Assembly: GCA_964528575.1 (NCBI GenBank)
Contig: CAZGTQ010000181.1
Location: 1 to 12,987, forward strand
From: CAZGTQ01 sp964528575
GTDB taxonomy: Bacteria > Planctomycetota > UBA1135 > GCA-002686595
Length of the DNA stretch: 12,987 nucleotides
Direction of reading: 5' to 3'
Positions 1 to 8,149 of this stretch are shown here, in pieces. The number at the start of each line of letters is the position of its first letter. Position 1 is the first letter of the stretch. The notes beneath the pieces were generated by a model. The model made no database searches, was not told the DNA's origin, and saw only the letters and a program-made list of their open reading frames with translations. The position numbers were made by a program, and so were the translations under genes.

Positions 1-1
1 C

Positions 2-1870
2 GTCACCGAGCAGCGGGCCGGCTTCGCCAACGGCAAGAGCTATATGGTCGGCCAAAAAGACGCCAGCCTGCTCGACGAGATTATGAAACATCAGATCAAA
101 ATGACAGTGCAGAACCATCTCGCAAAGGAGCTCCGGCTTAAGGCGCAGGGGATCAAGGTGCTGTCGCTCTTCTTCATCGACCGGGTGGCCAATTACCGCG
201 CGTATGGCGAATCCGGTTGGGTAAAGGGGAAGTTTGCCCGCTGGTTCGAAGAGATCTACCGGGAGTTCCAGGCTAAGCCGCAGTACCAGGCGGTGATGGA
301 GCATGCCGCGGAGGAGGTGCACAACGGCTACTTTTCCCAGGATAAGAAGACCGGGTCGTGGAAGGACTCGATGGACAAGGGCGGGGAAGGCGGCAGCTCG
401 AAGGATGATGAGCAGGCCTATGAACTCATCATGAAAGACAAGGAGCGGCTGCTCGATATCGATACGCCGCTGCGGTTTATCTTCAGCCATTCCGCGTTGC
501 GGGAGGGATGGGATAATCCGAACGTCTTCCAGATCTGCACGCTCAACGAGACCGGCAGCACGGTCAAGAAGCGTCAAGAGATCGGCCGGGGCTTGCGCCT
601 GCCGGTCGACCAGAGCGGCGCGCGAGTCTTCGACGACTCGGTCAACCGGCCCTACGTGATGGCGAACGAGAGCTACGAGGACTTCGCTCGCGCGCTGCAG
701 ACGGAGTACGAGGAGGACTGTGGGGTGACCTTCGGCAAGGTCCCGCTCACGGCGCTGGCCAAGCTCACGCACATCGTCGACGGCGTGGAACAGCCGATCG
801 GCCGCGGTGCGGCCGAGACGATTCGTGCGTCCCTCGTGGAGCAGGGATTGCTCGACTCCGACAGCAGGATTCAGCCCGCGTTCGATCCGGCGCGCGCAGG
901 ATTCGCGATCGACCTACCCGAGACGCATCGTGACCTCGGCCCCGCCGTGGTGGATTTGCTCGCCTCGTACCGGCTCGAGCGGCACATCCGTCGTGAACGC
1001 GACCAGAGAGTCAATCGACTCAAGAAGGCCGTGCTCCTGACGCCCGAGTTCCAGGCTCTTTGGGAGCGGATCAAGCCACGAACGATGTACCGAGTGGAGT
1101 TCGACACGAACACTCTCGTCCAGCGTGCGGTGGACGCGATCGAGCGCATGGAACAGGTCCGGGCGCCCCGAATCCGGATCTCGTCCGGCCGGGTCGAGGT
1201 GGGCAAGGGCGGCGTGAGCACGAGGGCCACCAGCGTCGCCGAGGAGCAGCCGGAGTACGGCCCGCGCGGACTTCCGGACCTCCTCGCCTACCTCCAGAAC
1301 GAGACGGAGCTGACGCGTTCCACGCTCGTTCGCATCCTCACCGAGTCGGGACGGCTCGCGGAGGCGTTCGTGAACCCGCAGCGGTTCCTGGATCAAGTGG
1401 CCGGGATCCTCGAGCACGAGATGCACCGACTGCTCGTGGACGGCATCAAGTACGAGCGAATCCCCGGCGACGGCCCCGATGCCGCTTGGGAAATGGTGCT
1501 GTTCAAGAACGAGGAGCTCGTCGACTATCTCGATGCATTGCAGGTGAACAACTCGGTCTACGAGTACGTCGTGTACGACTCGGACGTCGAGCGCGAGTTC
1601 GCGAAGAAGCTCGACGAGCGCGAGGACATCAAGCTCTTCATGAAGCTGCCGAGCTGGTTCGAGATCGAGACGCCGATCGGGAAGTACAACCCGGACTGGG
1701 CCGTCCTGAAGCACGACGGTCAAGCGCTGTACCTCGTGCGCGAGACGAAGAGCACGCGCAATTACCTCGAGCTGCGCACTTCAGAGGCGGACAAGGTGCG
1801 CTGCGGCAAGAAGCACTTCGAGACGATCGACGTGCCCTTCGACGTCGTCGTCAGCGCGGACGAGGTGTGA
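2..1870 (+). CDS. res: Type III restriction enzyme Res subunit (helicase-nuclease), 5' end outside window
   Basis: The frame is open from the first bases of the window, so the gene starts upstream; 622 residues are visible against roughly 900-1000 for the family. In order: the second helicase lobe with motif V-like REGWDNPNVFQ (about bases 500-535) and motif VI QEIGRGLRLP (575-604), then a long linker, then a C-terminal PD-(D/E)XK nuclease with PDW (Asp at 1694-1696) and ETK (Glu 1742-1744, Lys 1748-1750). The segment between roughly 290 and 540 (HNGYFSQDKK, then the FSHSALREGW motif) matches the usual core of type III Res proteins. Family role: ATP-dependent translocation and DNA cleavage together with a Mod methyltransferase, which would have to lie upstream because none is seen downstream. 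The last 20 bases overlap the end of convergent mutM. Codon use differs before and after about base 605. The nuclease and helicase assignment is secure; the type III label rests on the motif arrangement. Confidence 0.9.
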   Translation, partial: VTEQRAGFANGKSYMVGQKDASLLDEIMKHQIKMTVQNHLAKELRLKAQGIKVLSLFFIDRVANYRAYGESGWVKGKFARWFEEIYREFQAKPQYQAVMEHAAEEVHNGYFSQDKKTGSWKDSMDKGGEGGSSKDDEQAYELIMKDKERLLDIDTPLRFIFSHSALREGWDNPNVFQICTLNETGSTVKKRQEIGRGLRLPVDQSGARVFDDSVNRPYVMANESYEDFARALQTEYEEDCGVTFGKVPLTALAKLTHIVDGVEQPIGRGAAETIRASLVEQGLLDSDSRIQPAFDPARAGFAIDLPETHRDLGPAVVDLLASYRLERHIRRERDQRVNRLKKAVLLTPEFQALWERIKPRTMYRVEFDTNTLVQRAVDAIERMEQVRAPRIRISSGRVEVGKGGVSTRATSVAEEQPEYGPRGLPDLLAYLQNETELTRSTLVRILTESGRLAEAFVNPQRFLDQVAGILEHEMHRLLVDGIKYERIPGDGPDAAWEMVLFKNEELVDYLDALQVNNSVYEYVVYDSDVEREFAKKLDEREDIKLFMKLPSWFEIETPIGKYNPDWAVLKHDGQALYLVRETKSTRNYLELRTSEADKVRCGKKHFETIDVPFDVVVSADEV

Positions 1871-2714
1871 GCGAGGCCGCAGCGCGCGCCCGCGGCTTCT
1901 TCTGGCACCGCCGGCACAAGTGCGTCCCCCGCTGCCCCACGACGATCCGCACGATCGGTGCGGCGCAGCGCGGGCACGGCTTGCCGGTGCGCCCGTAGAC
2001 GCGGAACAGGTGCTGGTAGCTCCCCGGCCGGCCCTCCGGGGTGCGGTAGAACGCGTCGAAGCTCGACCCCTCGCGCTCGATCGCCGCCGCGAGCGTCGCT
2101 CGGATCTCGGCGTGCAGCCGCGCGGCCGCCGGACGCGACACGCGCTCCGAGCTCGCGAGCGGATGCAAGCGCGCCCCGAACAGCGCCTCGTCGACGTAGA
2201 TGTTCCCCAGGCCCGCGACGAAGGCCTGGTCGAGCAAGAGCGGCTTGAGCAGCCGCCGCCGCGCCCGCAGCGCGTCCGCGAGCCACTCCGCCGTGAACTC
2301 CTCCCCCAGCGGCTCCGGTCCGAGCTCGGCGAACACGTCCTCGGGCCGCCGCGCCCACACGAGGCGCCCGAACTTGCGCACGTCGACGAAGTGGAAGACG
2401 CACCCGTCGTCGAGCGCGAGGCTGACGCGCGCGTACTGCCCCATGTCGACGCCCGCCGGCTCGACGTGCATGCGACCCGTCATCCGCAAGTGCCCGACGA
2501 GACACCCCGCGCCGCCCTCGAGCTCGATCACGACGTACTTCGCGCGCCGCCAGACGCTCGCGACCCGCGCCCCGCTCACCGCGCGCGAGAACCGCGCCGG
2601 CGACGCGCCGCCGAGCGTGCGCGCCCACGTCACGCGCGCTCCCGTGATCGTGCGCCCGACGAGCGACGGCCGGATCAGGCGCGCGACCGTCTCGACTTCG
2701 GGGAGCTCGGGCAC
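1851..2714 (-). CDS. mutM: Formamidopyrimidine-DNA glycosylase (Fpg/MutM)
   Basis: Bifunctional base-excision repair enzyme that removes 8-oxoguanine and related oxidised purines and nicks the abasic site. The 287-residue product begins PELPEVETV after the initiator, giving the catalytic N-terminal proline and the adjacent glutamate. Lys59 in RRAKY matches the conserved DNA-contacting lysine. GLGNIYVDEALF (168-179) is the helix-two-turn-helix signature. A C-terminal zinc finger uses Cys247, 250, 267 and 270, with the conserved arginine in GQRGTHLC. The start is a GTG at 2714-2712, fixed by the mature PELPE terminus. It lies 3 bases after the stop of the DUF983 gene with no clear Shine-Dalgarno, so translational coupling is likely. 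About 15 residues after the last zinc-finger cysteine (rich in Arg, Ala and Pro) exceed the usual end of the family and run into the 3' end of res, so the stop may have moved when res arrived (inference). Confidence 0.96.
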   Translation of the reverse strand: MPELPEVETVARLIRPSLVGRTITGARVTWARTLGGASPARFSRAVSGARVASVWRRAKYVVIELEGGAGCLVGHLRMTGRMHVEPAGVDMGQYARVSLALDDGCVFHFVDVRKFGRLVWARRPEDVFAELGPEPLGEEFTAEWLADALRARRRLLKPLLLDQAFVAGLGNIYVDEALFGARLHPLASSERVSRPAAARLHAEIRATLAAAIEREGSSFDAFYRTPEGRPGSYQHLFRVYGRTGKPCPRCAAPIVRIVVGQRGTHLCRRCQKKPRARAAASLTPRPR

Positions 2715-2717
2715 GCT

Positions 2718-3128
2718 CTACCGCGGCCGCGCCCAGCGCTCGCGGTTGTGCACGTCGGTCCAGTACTCGATCGCGACCCACGTCGCCATCGAGCGCGGCA
2801 GGCAGAACGCCGTGAACACGAGCACGAGCGGGATCCCCAGCGCGAGCTGCACCGCGACGCTCCAGTCCGTGAGCAGGAACACCGAGAGCGCGAGCACGGC
2901 CGCGAAGACCTCCGTCACCGCCGCCGACAAGTACATCGAGCCCGTCATCGCGCCCGACTCGCGCCGGTAGACGAGACCGCACGGCGCGCACGCGTCGTGC
3001 AGGCGCGCGAAGCGGCGGAAGAGCTCGCCCTCGCCGCACTGCGGGCACCGTCCGCGCTGCACGCGCCGGACGAACGTGCGGAAGCCCGGCTGCTCGGGAG
3101 CGCTACTCGGCGCGGATCGTGAGCCCAT
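2718..3128 (-). CDS. DUF983 family membrane protein with zinc ribbon
   Basis: 136 residues. The region RGRCPQCGEGELFRRF followed by CAPCGL (Cys28, 31, 47, 50) is a four-cysteine zinc-ribbon pattern typical of DUF983. It is followed by two hydrophobic segments, about 65-86 and 90-112, that should be membrane helices. Biochemical function is unknown in this family. I chose the ATG at 3128-3126, which overlaps the upstream gene by 26 bases. A longer frame from 3296 would add 56 low-complexity Arg/Ser residues that only shadow the upstream gene, and a GTG at about 3062 would leave only three residues before the ribbon. It sits between an anchored coiled-coil gene and mutM in a tight minus-strand operon. 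Family assignment is good; the start is less certain. Confidence 0.85.
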   Translation of the reverse strand: MGSRSAPSSAPEQPGFRTFVRRVQRGRCPQCGEGELFRRFARLHDACAPCGLVYRRESGAMTGSMYLSAAVTEVFAAVLALSVFLLTDWSVAVQLALGIPLVLVFTAFCLPRSMATWVAIEYWTDVHNRERWARPR

Positions 3129-3846
3129 CGGACGCGCGCAGCTCGAGGCGATAGCTCTTGCCCGGCCGCAGCTTGATGAACGGCGCCTCGCCGTGCGCCG
3201 CGCGCACGCCTTTCTCCGCCGCCATCTTCGGGTCGTTCGCGTAGTCCCAGAACCGCTGCCACAGCTCGAGGTAGAACGGGTCGGGCAGATCGTCACCCGC
3301 GTACGGCAGCGGCCGCAGACCGTCGGTGTCGAGCTTGGTCCCCTCGCTCGGCTTCTGCGTCTCGCCGAACGCGCGCCGGAACAAGCACACCGACGTGCCG
3401 CGCAGATGGTCGCCTTGCTCGACGTACGAGTCGTCGAACTTGATCACGAGCCCCTCGACGTAGAGCACGTCGCCCTCGACCGAGAACTCGCGCGGATCGC
3501 CGAGCGATTCGCCCTCGGGGTCGAGTTCGGTGAACCGCACGCGCGTCGAGCCGGGGTCGTCGCCCCGCGCCGGCGTCTGCTCGAGCACCTCGACGCGCGC
3601 GAGCCGGTGGTCGACCTTGAGGAGCTCCAGCGCCGCCTGGAGCGCGCCGATCTCGAGGTCGAGCTCCTGGATGCGCTCCTCGCGCTCGGCGACCGTCGTG
3701 GCGAGCTGCTCGATCTCCGCGGTCTTCGTCGCGAGCTCGTGCTCGTGCTCCAGGAGACGGCCTCGCAGGAAGATCGTCCACCAGGCGCCCAGGCCGAGGA
3801 TTCCCAGGAGCACGAGCGTGCGCAGGAGCATGTTGAACTGACTCAT
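3103..3846 (-). CDS. Anchored coiled-coil protein of unknown function
   Basis: 247 residues, no family recognised. A short N-terminus (MSQFNMLLRT) leads into a hydrophobic helix at about 8-27 that looks like a signal anchor. A heptad-rich, Glu/Leu-rich stretch follows at about 30-78, likely a coiled coil. The rest (about 80-247) is soluble and mixed alpha/beta in appearance, with charged loops and a WQRFWDYANDP segment. The layout suggests a membrane-tethered periplasmic protein able to dimerise (inference). It is first in a minus-strand operon with the DUF983 gene and mutM. Its TAG stop at 3105-3103 lies inside the next gene, and its ATG at 3846-3844 has no obvious Shine-Dalgarno, so a leaderless or weakly initiated message is possible. 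Minus-strand promoter elements should lie in the 3847-3987 gap. Confidence 0.78.
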   Translation of the reverse strand: MSQFNMLLRTLVLLGILGLGAWWTIFLRGRLLEHEHELATKTAEIEQLATTVAEREERIQELDLEIGALQAALELLKVDHRLARVEVLEQTPARGDDPGSTRVRFTELDPEGESLGDPREFSVEGDVLYVEGLVIKFDDSYVEQGDHLRGTSVCLFRRAFGETQKPSEGTKLDTDGLRPLPYAGDDLPDPFYLELWQRFWDYANDPKMAAEKGVRAAHGEAPFIKLRPGKSYRLELRASDGLTIRAE

Positions 3847-3987
3847 GGCTTCGGAGCGGGACGGCGCAGGGAGGATGAGCGTAGGACGGCGCAGCGGGCG
3901 GAGCCAGTCGGGCGGCGCGGATTCGCGCCGCGGCCGTCACCGCGCCGCGCGGCACGGGTATCGTCGGCTGGGGAGGACCCCGCGCCG
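3847..3987. promoter_or_regulatory. Divergent intergenic region
   Basis: These 141 bases are the only gap in the window between divergently transcribed genes, so they should carry promoters for both the minus-strand operon and the plus-strand paralog array. I see no convincing -35/-10 pair; the region is almost entirely G and C. An 8-bp perfect stem with a 4-base loop (GATT) lies at 3912-3931. It could be an operator or RNA hairpin, or simply a by-product of base composition. Confidence 0.45.
3971..3976 (+). promoter_or_regulatory. Shine-Dalgarno-like site for paralog 1
   Basis: GGGAGG lies 11 bases before the ATG at 3988. It supports that ATG over the much longer upstream frame that is open from 3076, which runs antisense through two real minus-strand genes. 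The spacing is slightly long. Confidence 0.5.
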
Positions 3988-6177
3988 ATGCCCCGCCCGA
4001 TCCGGATCGCGGCCGCGCTCGCCGCCTGCGCGCTGGCCGTGCTCGCCGTCGCAACGCTCCTCGCGACCCGCTCGCGCGAGGCGCGCGACGCTCCGGTCGC
4101 GATCGCCGGCGCCGTCCCCACTCCCGCGCCGGACGGCGCCGCGCTGCAGGGCGCCGAGCCAGACGAGCCCGACGCCGACCGCATCCCCGCGCCCGCGGGA
4201 GAGGCGCAGCGCGCGTCCGCGGCCGGCCCGACCGGCTGGGTGCGGAGCGCGACCGACGGCGCGCCGATCGCGAACGTGACGGTCGCCTTCTTCGCGGTGG
4301 ACGGCGAGCACTACCTCGGCTCCACGCGCACCGCCGCCGACGGCTCGTTCACGTGCCCGAGCGCGCCCGCGTCGTACGACGTCCACGCGCGGGCCCCGCG
4401 CGGCTACGCGCCCGAGGGCGACCGCGCGGCCGTGCGCGGCGGCGTGCCGCAGGACGACCTCGTGCTCCTCCTGCGCGCGATCCCGAGCGCGCGCGTGCGC
4501 GGCCGCGTCCTCGACGGCCACAGCGGCGCGCCGATCGACTGGGCACGGGTGCGGCTCACCGACGACGCGAAGCGTACCGAGGAGCTCCGCGTCGACGCCG
4601 AGGGGCGTTTCGAGAGCGAGCAGGTCTACCCGCTCGGCGGCGAGCTGCGCGTCGTCGCGCACGAAGCCCAGACGATGCACGTGCTCGCGGGCATCACGAC
4701 GGTCCACCACGACGGGAGCGAGTTGACGATCGTCGTCCAGGTCGGCCCGCGGATCGAGCTCGACATCCCGGTCGCCGAGCTCGACGTCGAAGAGTGGCGC
4801 GCGCGCATCGTCGAGACCGACCCGACGGGCGAGGACCGGCACTGGGCGTGGATACGGCTGCGCGACGGCCGCTGGCCGTGGATCCGCTATCCGCGCCAGA
4901 CGCACCTGCCCGATCCGCAGCGCACGGCGCGCATCGACGTCGAGCGCGAGGATCGCGCGGTGCTCGGCTCGGGCCCGCTGCGCGCGACGGTCGGCGAGCA
5001 CCCGGGCGTCGTGCAGATCACGCTGCGCGAGCTCGCGTCGCTGCACGCGGGCGTCGTCGGCGCGCAGGGAACGCCGCTGCCCGAAACGGTGGCGACGCTC
5101 GTCCCCCTGCCGGGCAACCGCACGCCGTCGGACTTCGAGCACTGGGTCGAGCGCGTCTTCGGCGGCGGTACCGACGCCGGCTCGTTCTCGATGGCCAACC
5201 TCGAGCCCGGACCCTGGCGTCTCACGGTCAAGCCGCGCGACGGCGAGCTGTGGATCATGGACCTGCTGCTGCCGGCGGGCCACACCGACCTCGGCACGAT
5301 CGCGCTCGCGACGCAGCCGATCGCGGGCGACGTGCGTGGCGTGCTCGTCGGCCGCGAGGGCGGGCCGCAGCCGGGAGCGCTCCTGCGCCTGCGCTCGACG
5401 ACGAACGCGGCGGTCGAGCGTTGGTCGCTCGTCGGCGACGGCTCGCGCATCGGCGGCCGCTGGTCGAGTCAGACGCTCTTCGCCTTCGGCGATCTGCCGG
5501 TCGGCGACTACGAGCTGAGCGCGTTCCCGCTGCACGGCGTCCGCTTCGAGCCCGAGACGGTGCGCGTCTCGCCGCCCGCCGACGGCGTCACGTTCCGCCA
5601 GGTCGACGACGACGACCGCCGCCCGTTCGCGTTCCGCGTGACGGACGCCGAGACGGGCGAGCCGGTCGAGCGCTTCCGTGTGCAGCTCGGCGCCGCCGAC
5701 AGCCGCCTGGGCCGCAGCTCGTACGCATCGAACGAGCAGCCGGTCGGCGCGCTCGAGCCGGGCGAGCGGCTCGAGTGGACCGTCTTCGCCGACGGCCACG
5801 GCGCGGCGAGCGGCGACGCGAGCGCGTTCGACCGCGAGGGCGACCTGCTCGTCGCCGACGTCGAGCTCCCGCGCGGCTGGGGCGCGCTCGTGCTCGTCAA
5901 GGACGGCGACTGGCTCGGCGCCCGCCCCGACGCGGCCGACCACGGCGGCCTGCGCGGCCTCGTCGCCCCGCCGATCGAGAACGTCCAGGTCCGCGCCGAC
6001 GGCGTCCCGGTCGGCGCGACCGACGCGAGCGGCGCGGCGCCGATCGCGCTCGCCGCGCGCCCCGCCGCGATCACGGTGCACCTGCCGGGCTGGCGCGTCG
6101 TCGGCACGCGCAACGTCGAGAAAGGCAGCTTGGACGCGAACGCGACGGAGGCGATCTTCTGGCTGGGGCGCGAGTGA
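3988..6177 (+). CDS. Carboxypeptidase-regulatory-like repeat protein, paralog 1 (anchored or secreted)
   Basis: 729 residues. A hydrophobic segment at about 6-27 is followed by an Ala/Pro/Asp-rich linker (to about 80), then beta-sandwich modules of the CarboxypepD_reg type. These begin near 81 (GWVRSATDGAPI ... TAADGSF) and 168 (VRGRVLDGHSGAPI ... VDAEGRF). Further modules follow at about 350-440, 447-535 and 546-625. The last 103 residues (from LPRGWGALV, 627) match the C-terminal module of the three complete downstream paralogs, ending in PGWRVV. WRARIVETDPTG and WPWIRYP (about 270-302) align with the central segment of the sisters. It is the longest and most divergent member and lacks the Cys-Asp/Ser-Trp-Thr-Leu motif of the others. 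No catalytic residues are recognised; export to the periplasm or cell surface is inferred from the N-terminus. The stop shares a base with the next start (TGATG). Confidence 0.85.
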   Translation: MPRPIRIAAALAACALAVLAVATLLATRSREARDAPVAIAGAVPTPAPDGAALQGAEPDEPDADRIPAPAGEAQRASAAGPTGWVRSATDGAPIANVTVAFFAVDGEHYLGSTRTAADGSFTCPSAPASYDVHARAPRGYAPEGDRAAVRGGVPQDDLVLLLRAIPSARVRGRVLDGHSGAPIDWARVRLTDDAKRTEELRVDAEGRFESEQVYPLGGELRVVAHEAQTMHVLAGITTVHHDGSELTIVVQVGPRIELDIPVAELDVEEWRARIVETDPTGEDRHWAWIRLRDGRWPWIRYPRQTHLPDPQRTARIDVEREDRAVLGSGPLRATVGEHPGVVQITLRELASLHAGVVGAQGTPLPETVATLVPLPGNRTPSDFEHWVERVFGGGTDAGSFSMANLEPGPWRLTVKPRDGELWIMDLLLPAGHTDLGTIALATQPIAGDVRGVLVGREGGPQPGALLRLRSTTNAAVERWSLVGDGSRIGGRWSSQTLFAFGDLPVGDYELSAFPLHGVRFEPETVRVSPPADGVTFRQVDDDDRRPFAFRVTDAETGEPVERFRVQLGAADSRLGRSSYASNEQPVGALEPGERLEWTVFADGHGAASGDASAFDREGDLLVADVELPRGWGALVLVKDGDWLGARPDAADHGGLRGLVAPPIENVQVRADGVPVGATDASGAAPIALAARPAAITVHLPGWRVVGTRNVEKGSLDANATEAIFWLGRE

Positions 6178-8138
6178 TGCGCGGCGAGAGTGCGCCCGCA
6201 CGATCGAGAGCGACGCTCTACGTGCTCGCGGCAGCCGCCGCGGCGCTCGCCCTCGTCGTCGCGCTCGTCGCGACGCGCGCCGCGCCCAACGCCGCGCCCA
6301 ACGCCGCGCGCACGTCCGCGACGCCCGACGCGAGCCCGCCGCTGGCGACGCACGAACACGACGAAGCCGCAGCCCTCGCCGTCTCTTCGCCCGCGCCGGA
6401 GCCGCAGCCCCTACGCGTCGCCCTCGCCCCCAGCGAACGGCCCGAGCCGAGCTCGACCGCCCGCAGCCCTCGGGCGCCCGTCGCGGGCATCGTGCTCGAG
6501 CCCGACGGCTCGCCGGCAGCAGGGGTCGAGCTCGTTCTGCGCTCGCCGCTGCTCGGCTCCCTCTTCGATCGCGGCGCAACCAGCGTCCGCGAGCGCGTGA
6601 CGACCGGCGCCGACGGCCGTTTCGCGACGCTCGAGGGGTTCCCCGCGAAGCGCGTGAAAGCGCGCGGCCGGCGCGGGAGCGGGCGGCTGCTGTTCGTCGA
6701 CGACTCCCACGAGCATGACGCAGGCCGTGAGCCGTGCGATTGGACGCTGCGGCTCGTCGCCAGGCCCGAGCTCCGCCTCCGCATCGTCGGCGCCGGAGAG
6801 ATCGTGCCGAGTCGCTGGCGTGCGCGCGTCGCCGGCGTCGAGCGCGACTGCGCGTGGGAAACGCTCCGAGACGGCGAACCGCTGCCGTGGTTCCGCTGCT
6901 CGCCGCACCGAGCGATCGGTCCCGCGCGCGTTCTCGTCGCGTCGACGGACGGCGTGTGGAGCGGAGCCGCGGCGATCGCGACGGCGCAGCCGGTCGCGCC
7001 GCTCGAGGTCACGATCGAGGTCGAGAGCGTGGGCGCGGTCCTCCACGGCCGCGTGCTCGAAGCGACGGGCGATCCGGTCGCCGGCGCGAGCGTGTTCATC
7101 GCGCGCGTGCGCGACGGCGACCGGCCAATCGACCGCTTCCTCTCCACGGATTTCTTCACGCACCGGTCCACGGGTCCGAGCGGCTGGTACGAGCTGCAAG
7201 GATCCGAGCCCGGCACGTATCGCATCCGCGTCACCGCCGTAGGGACGTTCGGGCGCGAGCGCACGCTCGAGCGCGTCGTCGACGTCCCCGCGGGCGACGC
7301 CGAGCTCGAGCCGTTCGTCTTCGCCGATCTCTCCGGCACGCTCGAGGGGCGCGTCAGGAGCATCGACGGCGAGCCGCTGCCGTGGCTCGCCCTCCGCCTC
7401 CGCCCGAGGGACGACCCCGGCGCCGCGCAGGAGGTGCGCGTCCTGCGCAACAGTCGAGCGAGCGAGAGCTTCCGCTTCGAGCGCGTGCCGCTGCGAGCAT
7501 GCGAGCTCTCGCTCCTGCCGGGCGTGCCGGGCGCTTTCGAGCCGATCACGCGGCTCGTCACGCCGCCGCTCGACGACATCGAGCTCGTCGTCCCGCGCGC
7601 CGGCGGCTTCCGCGCCGTCACCCTGCGCGCGATCGACGCGGCCACGCGCCAGCCGATCGAGCTCGCGGTCGAGGCGTCGGTGAGCACGAGCACGCTCTGG
7701 CGCCCGGCGAACGCTCGCGCCATCGGAGGGGACGTTCTGACGATCTCCGTCCCCGCGGGTGGAGCGTTCGCGTGGTTCGTCGCCGCGAGCGGTTACCGTC
7801 CCGCGCGTGGTACGGCCGAGGATCTGCCGAGCGACGGCTCCTTGCTCGAGGTGCCGCTCGAGCGCGGCTGGGGCGCGGTCGTGCGGCTGCACCGCGGCGC
7901 GATCGACGGCCTGGGCCCGTGGACTCCTCCCGACCCGTCGCTCGCGGGCGTGGCGCTCCTAGCCGACGGCGAAACCGTCGCGCTCACCGACGCGACCGCC
8001 ACGGCTCTCGTCAGCCTGCCGCGCCGCCCCGCGACCCTGACGTTCGAGGGCTCCGTCCTGTCGCCGCACGAGACGCTGATGCACGTCGAAACGCAGCTCG
8101 GCTTCGCCCTCCTTCCCGCCCAGCCCCTCGACCGCTGA
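6177..8138 (+). CDS. Carboxypeptidase-regulatory-like repeat protein, paralog 2
   Basis: 653 residues. Basic N-terminus, hydrophobic helix at about 14-33, then a low-complexity Ala/Pro linker to about 98 that includes a 12-bp tandem duplication (6282-6305, APNA twice). The first module starts PVAGIVLEPDGSPAAGVELV (101-120) and continues through GADGRF and PCDWTLRLV (Cys187). The central segment GEIVPSRWRARV ... CAWETLRDGEPLPW (208-238) precedes further modules at about 287-380, 386-470 and 476-555. The C-terminal GWG module starts at 561; its end lacks the PGWRVV closing motif of paralogs 1 and 4 and runs into a different tail. This intact copy is the best reference for reading the rearranged third paralog. 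The ATG overlaps the previous stop by one base, implying translational coupling. Function unknown; a structural envelope role is inferred. Confidence 0.85.
   Translation: MRGESAPARSRATLYVLAAAAAALALVVALVATRAAPNAAPNAARTSATPDASPPLATHEHDEAAALAVSSPAPEPQPLRVALAPSERPEPSSTARSPRAPVAGIVLEPDGSPAAGVELVLRSPLLGSLFDRGATSVRERVTTGADGRFATLEGFPAKRVKARGRRGSGRLLFVDDSHEHDAGREPCDWTLRLVARPELRLRIVGAGEIVPSRWRARVAGVERDCAWETLRDGEPLPWFRCSPHRAIGPARVLVASTDGVWSGAAAIATAQPVAPLEVTIEVESVGAVLHGRVLEATGDPVAGASVFIARVRDGDRPIDRFLSTDFFTHRSTGPSGWYELQGSEPGTYRIRVTAVGTFGRERTLERVVDVPAGDAELEPFVFADLSGTLEGRVRSIDGEPLPWLALRLRPRDDPGAAQEVRVLRNSRASESFRFERVPLRACELSLLPGVPGAFEPITRLVTPPLDDIELVVPRAGGFRAVTLRAIDAATRQPIELAVEASVSTSTLWRPANARAIGGDVLTISVPAGGAFAWFVAASGYRPARGTAEDLPSDGSLLEVPLERGWGAVVRLHRGAIDGLGPWTPPDPSLAGVALLADGETVALTDATATALVSLPRRPATLTFEGSVLSPHETLMHVETQLGFALLPAQPLDR
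6480..6530 (+). repeat. 51-bp dispersed direct repeat at the first module (copy 1 of 4)
   Basis: Near-identical 51-base blocks encoding VAGxVLxPDGxPAAGxxx occur at 6480-6530, 8225-8275, 10063-10113 and 12136-12186, once in each of paralogs 2-5. They share the start GTCGCGGG and the core CCCGACGGC. They reflect tandem gene duplication and are candidate sites for unequal recombination. The copy at 8225-8275 ends exactly at the left breakpoint of the inverted segment in paralog 3. Confidence 0.8.
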
Positions 8139-8140
8139 CC

Positions 8141-8145
8141 AAGGA
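8141..8145 (+). promoter_or_regulatory. Shine-Dalgarno-like site for paralog 3
   Basis: AAGGA in the 11-base gap after the previous stop, 4 bases before the ATG at 8150. Spacing is short but usable. It supports that ATG as the start of paralog 3. Confidence 0.45.
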
Positions 8146-8149
8146 CGCC

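Noticed and set aside
3129..3296. Longer DUF983 start at 3296
   Set aside because: It adds only Arg/Ser-rich residues that overlap the well-supported coiled-coil gene; DUF983 proteins begin close to the zinc ribbon.
3912..3931. Hairpin as a transcription terminator
   Set aside because: The stem has no following T-run and lies between divergent genes, where a terminator is not expected; such stems are common by chance at this GC content.
3076..3987. Upstream extension of paralog 1 to an ATG at 3076
   Set aside because: The extension runs antisense through the DUF983 and coiled-coil genes and would bury the hydrophobic N-terminus. The ATG at 3988 has a Shine-Dalgarno-like site.
3937..6579. 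A minus-strand open frame of 880 codons antisense to paralog 1
   Set aside because: Low-complexity Arg/Ala composition, no recognisable domain, and it covers a plus-strand gene with clear repeats and a ribosome site.
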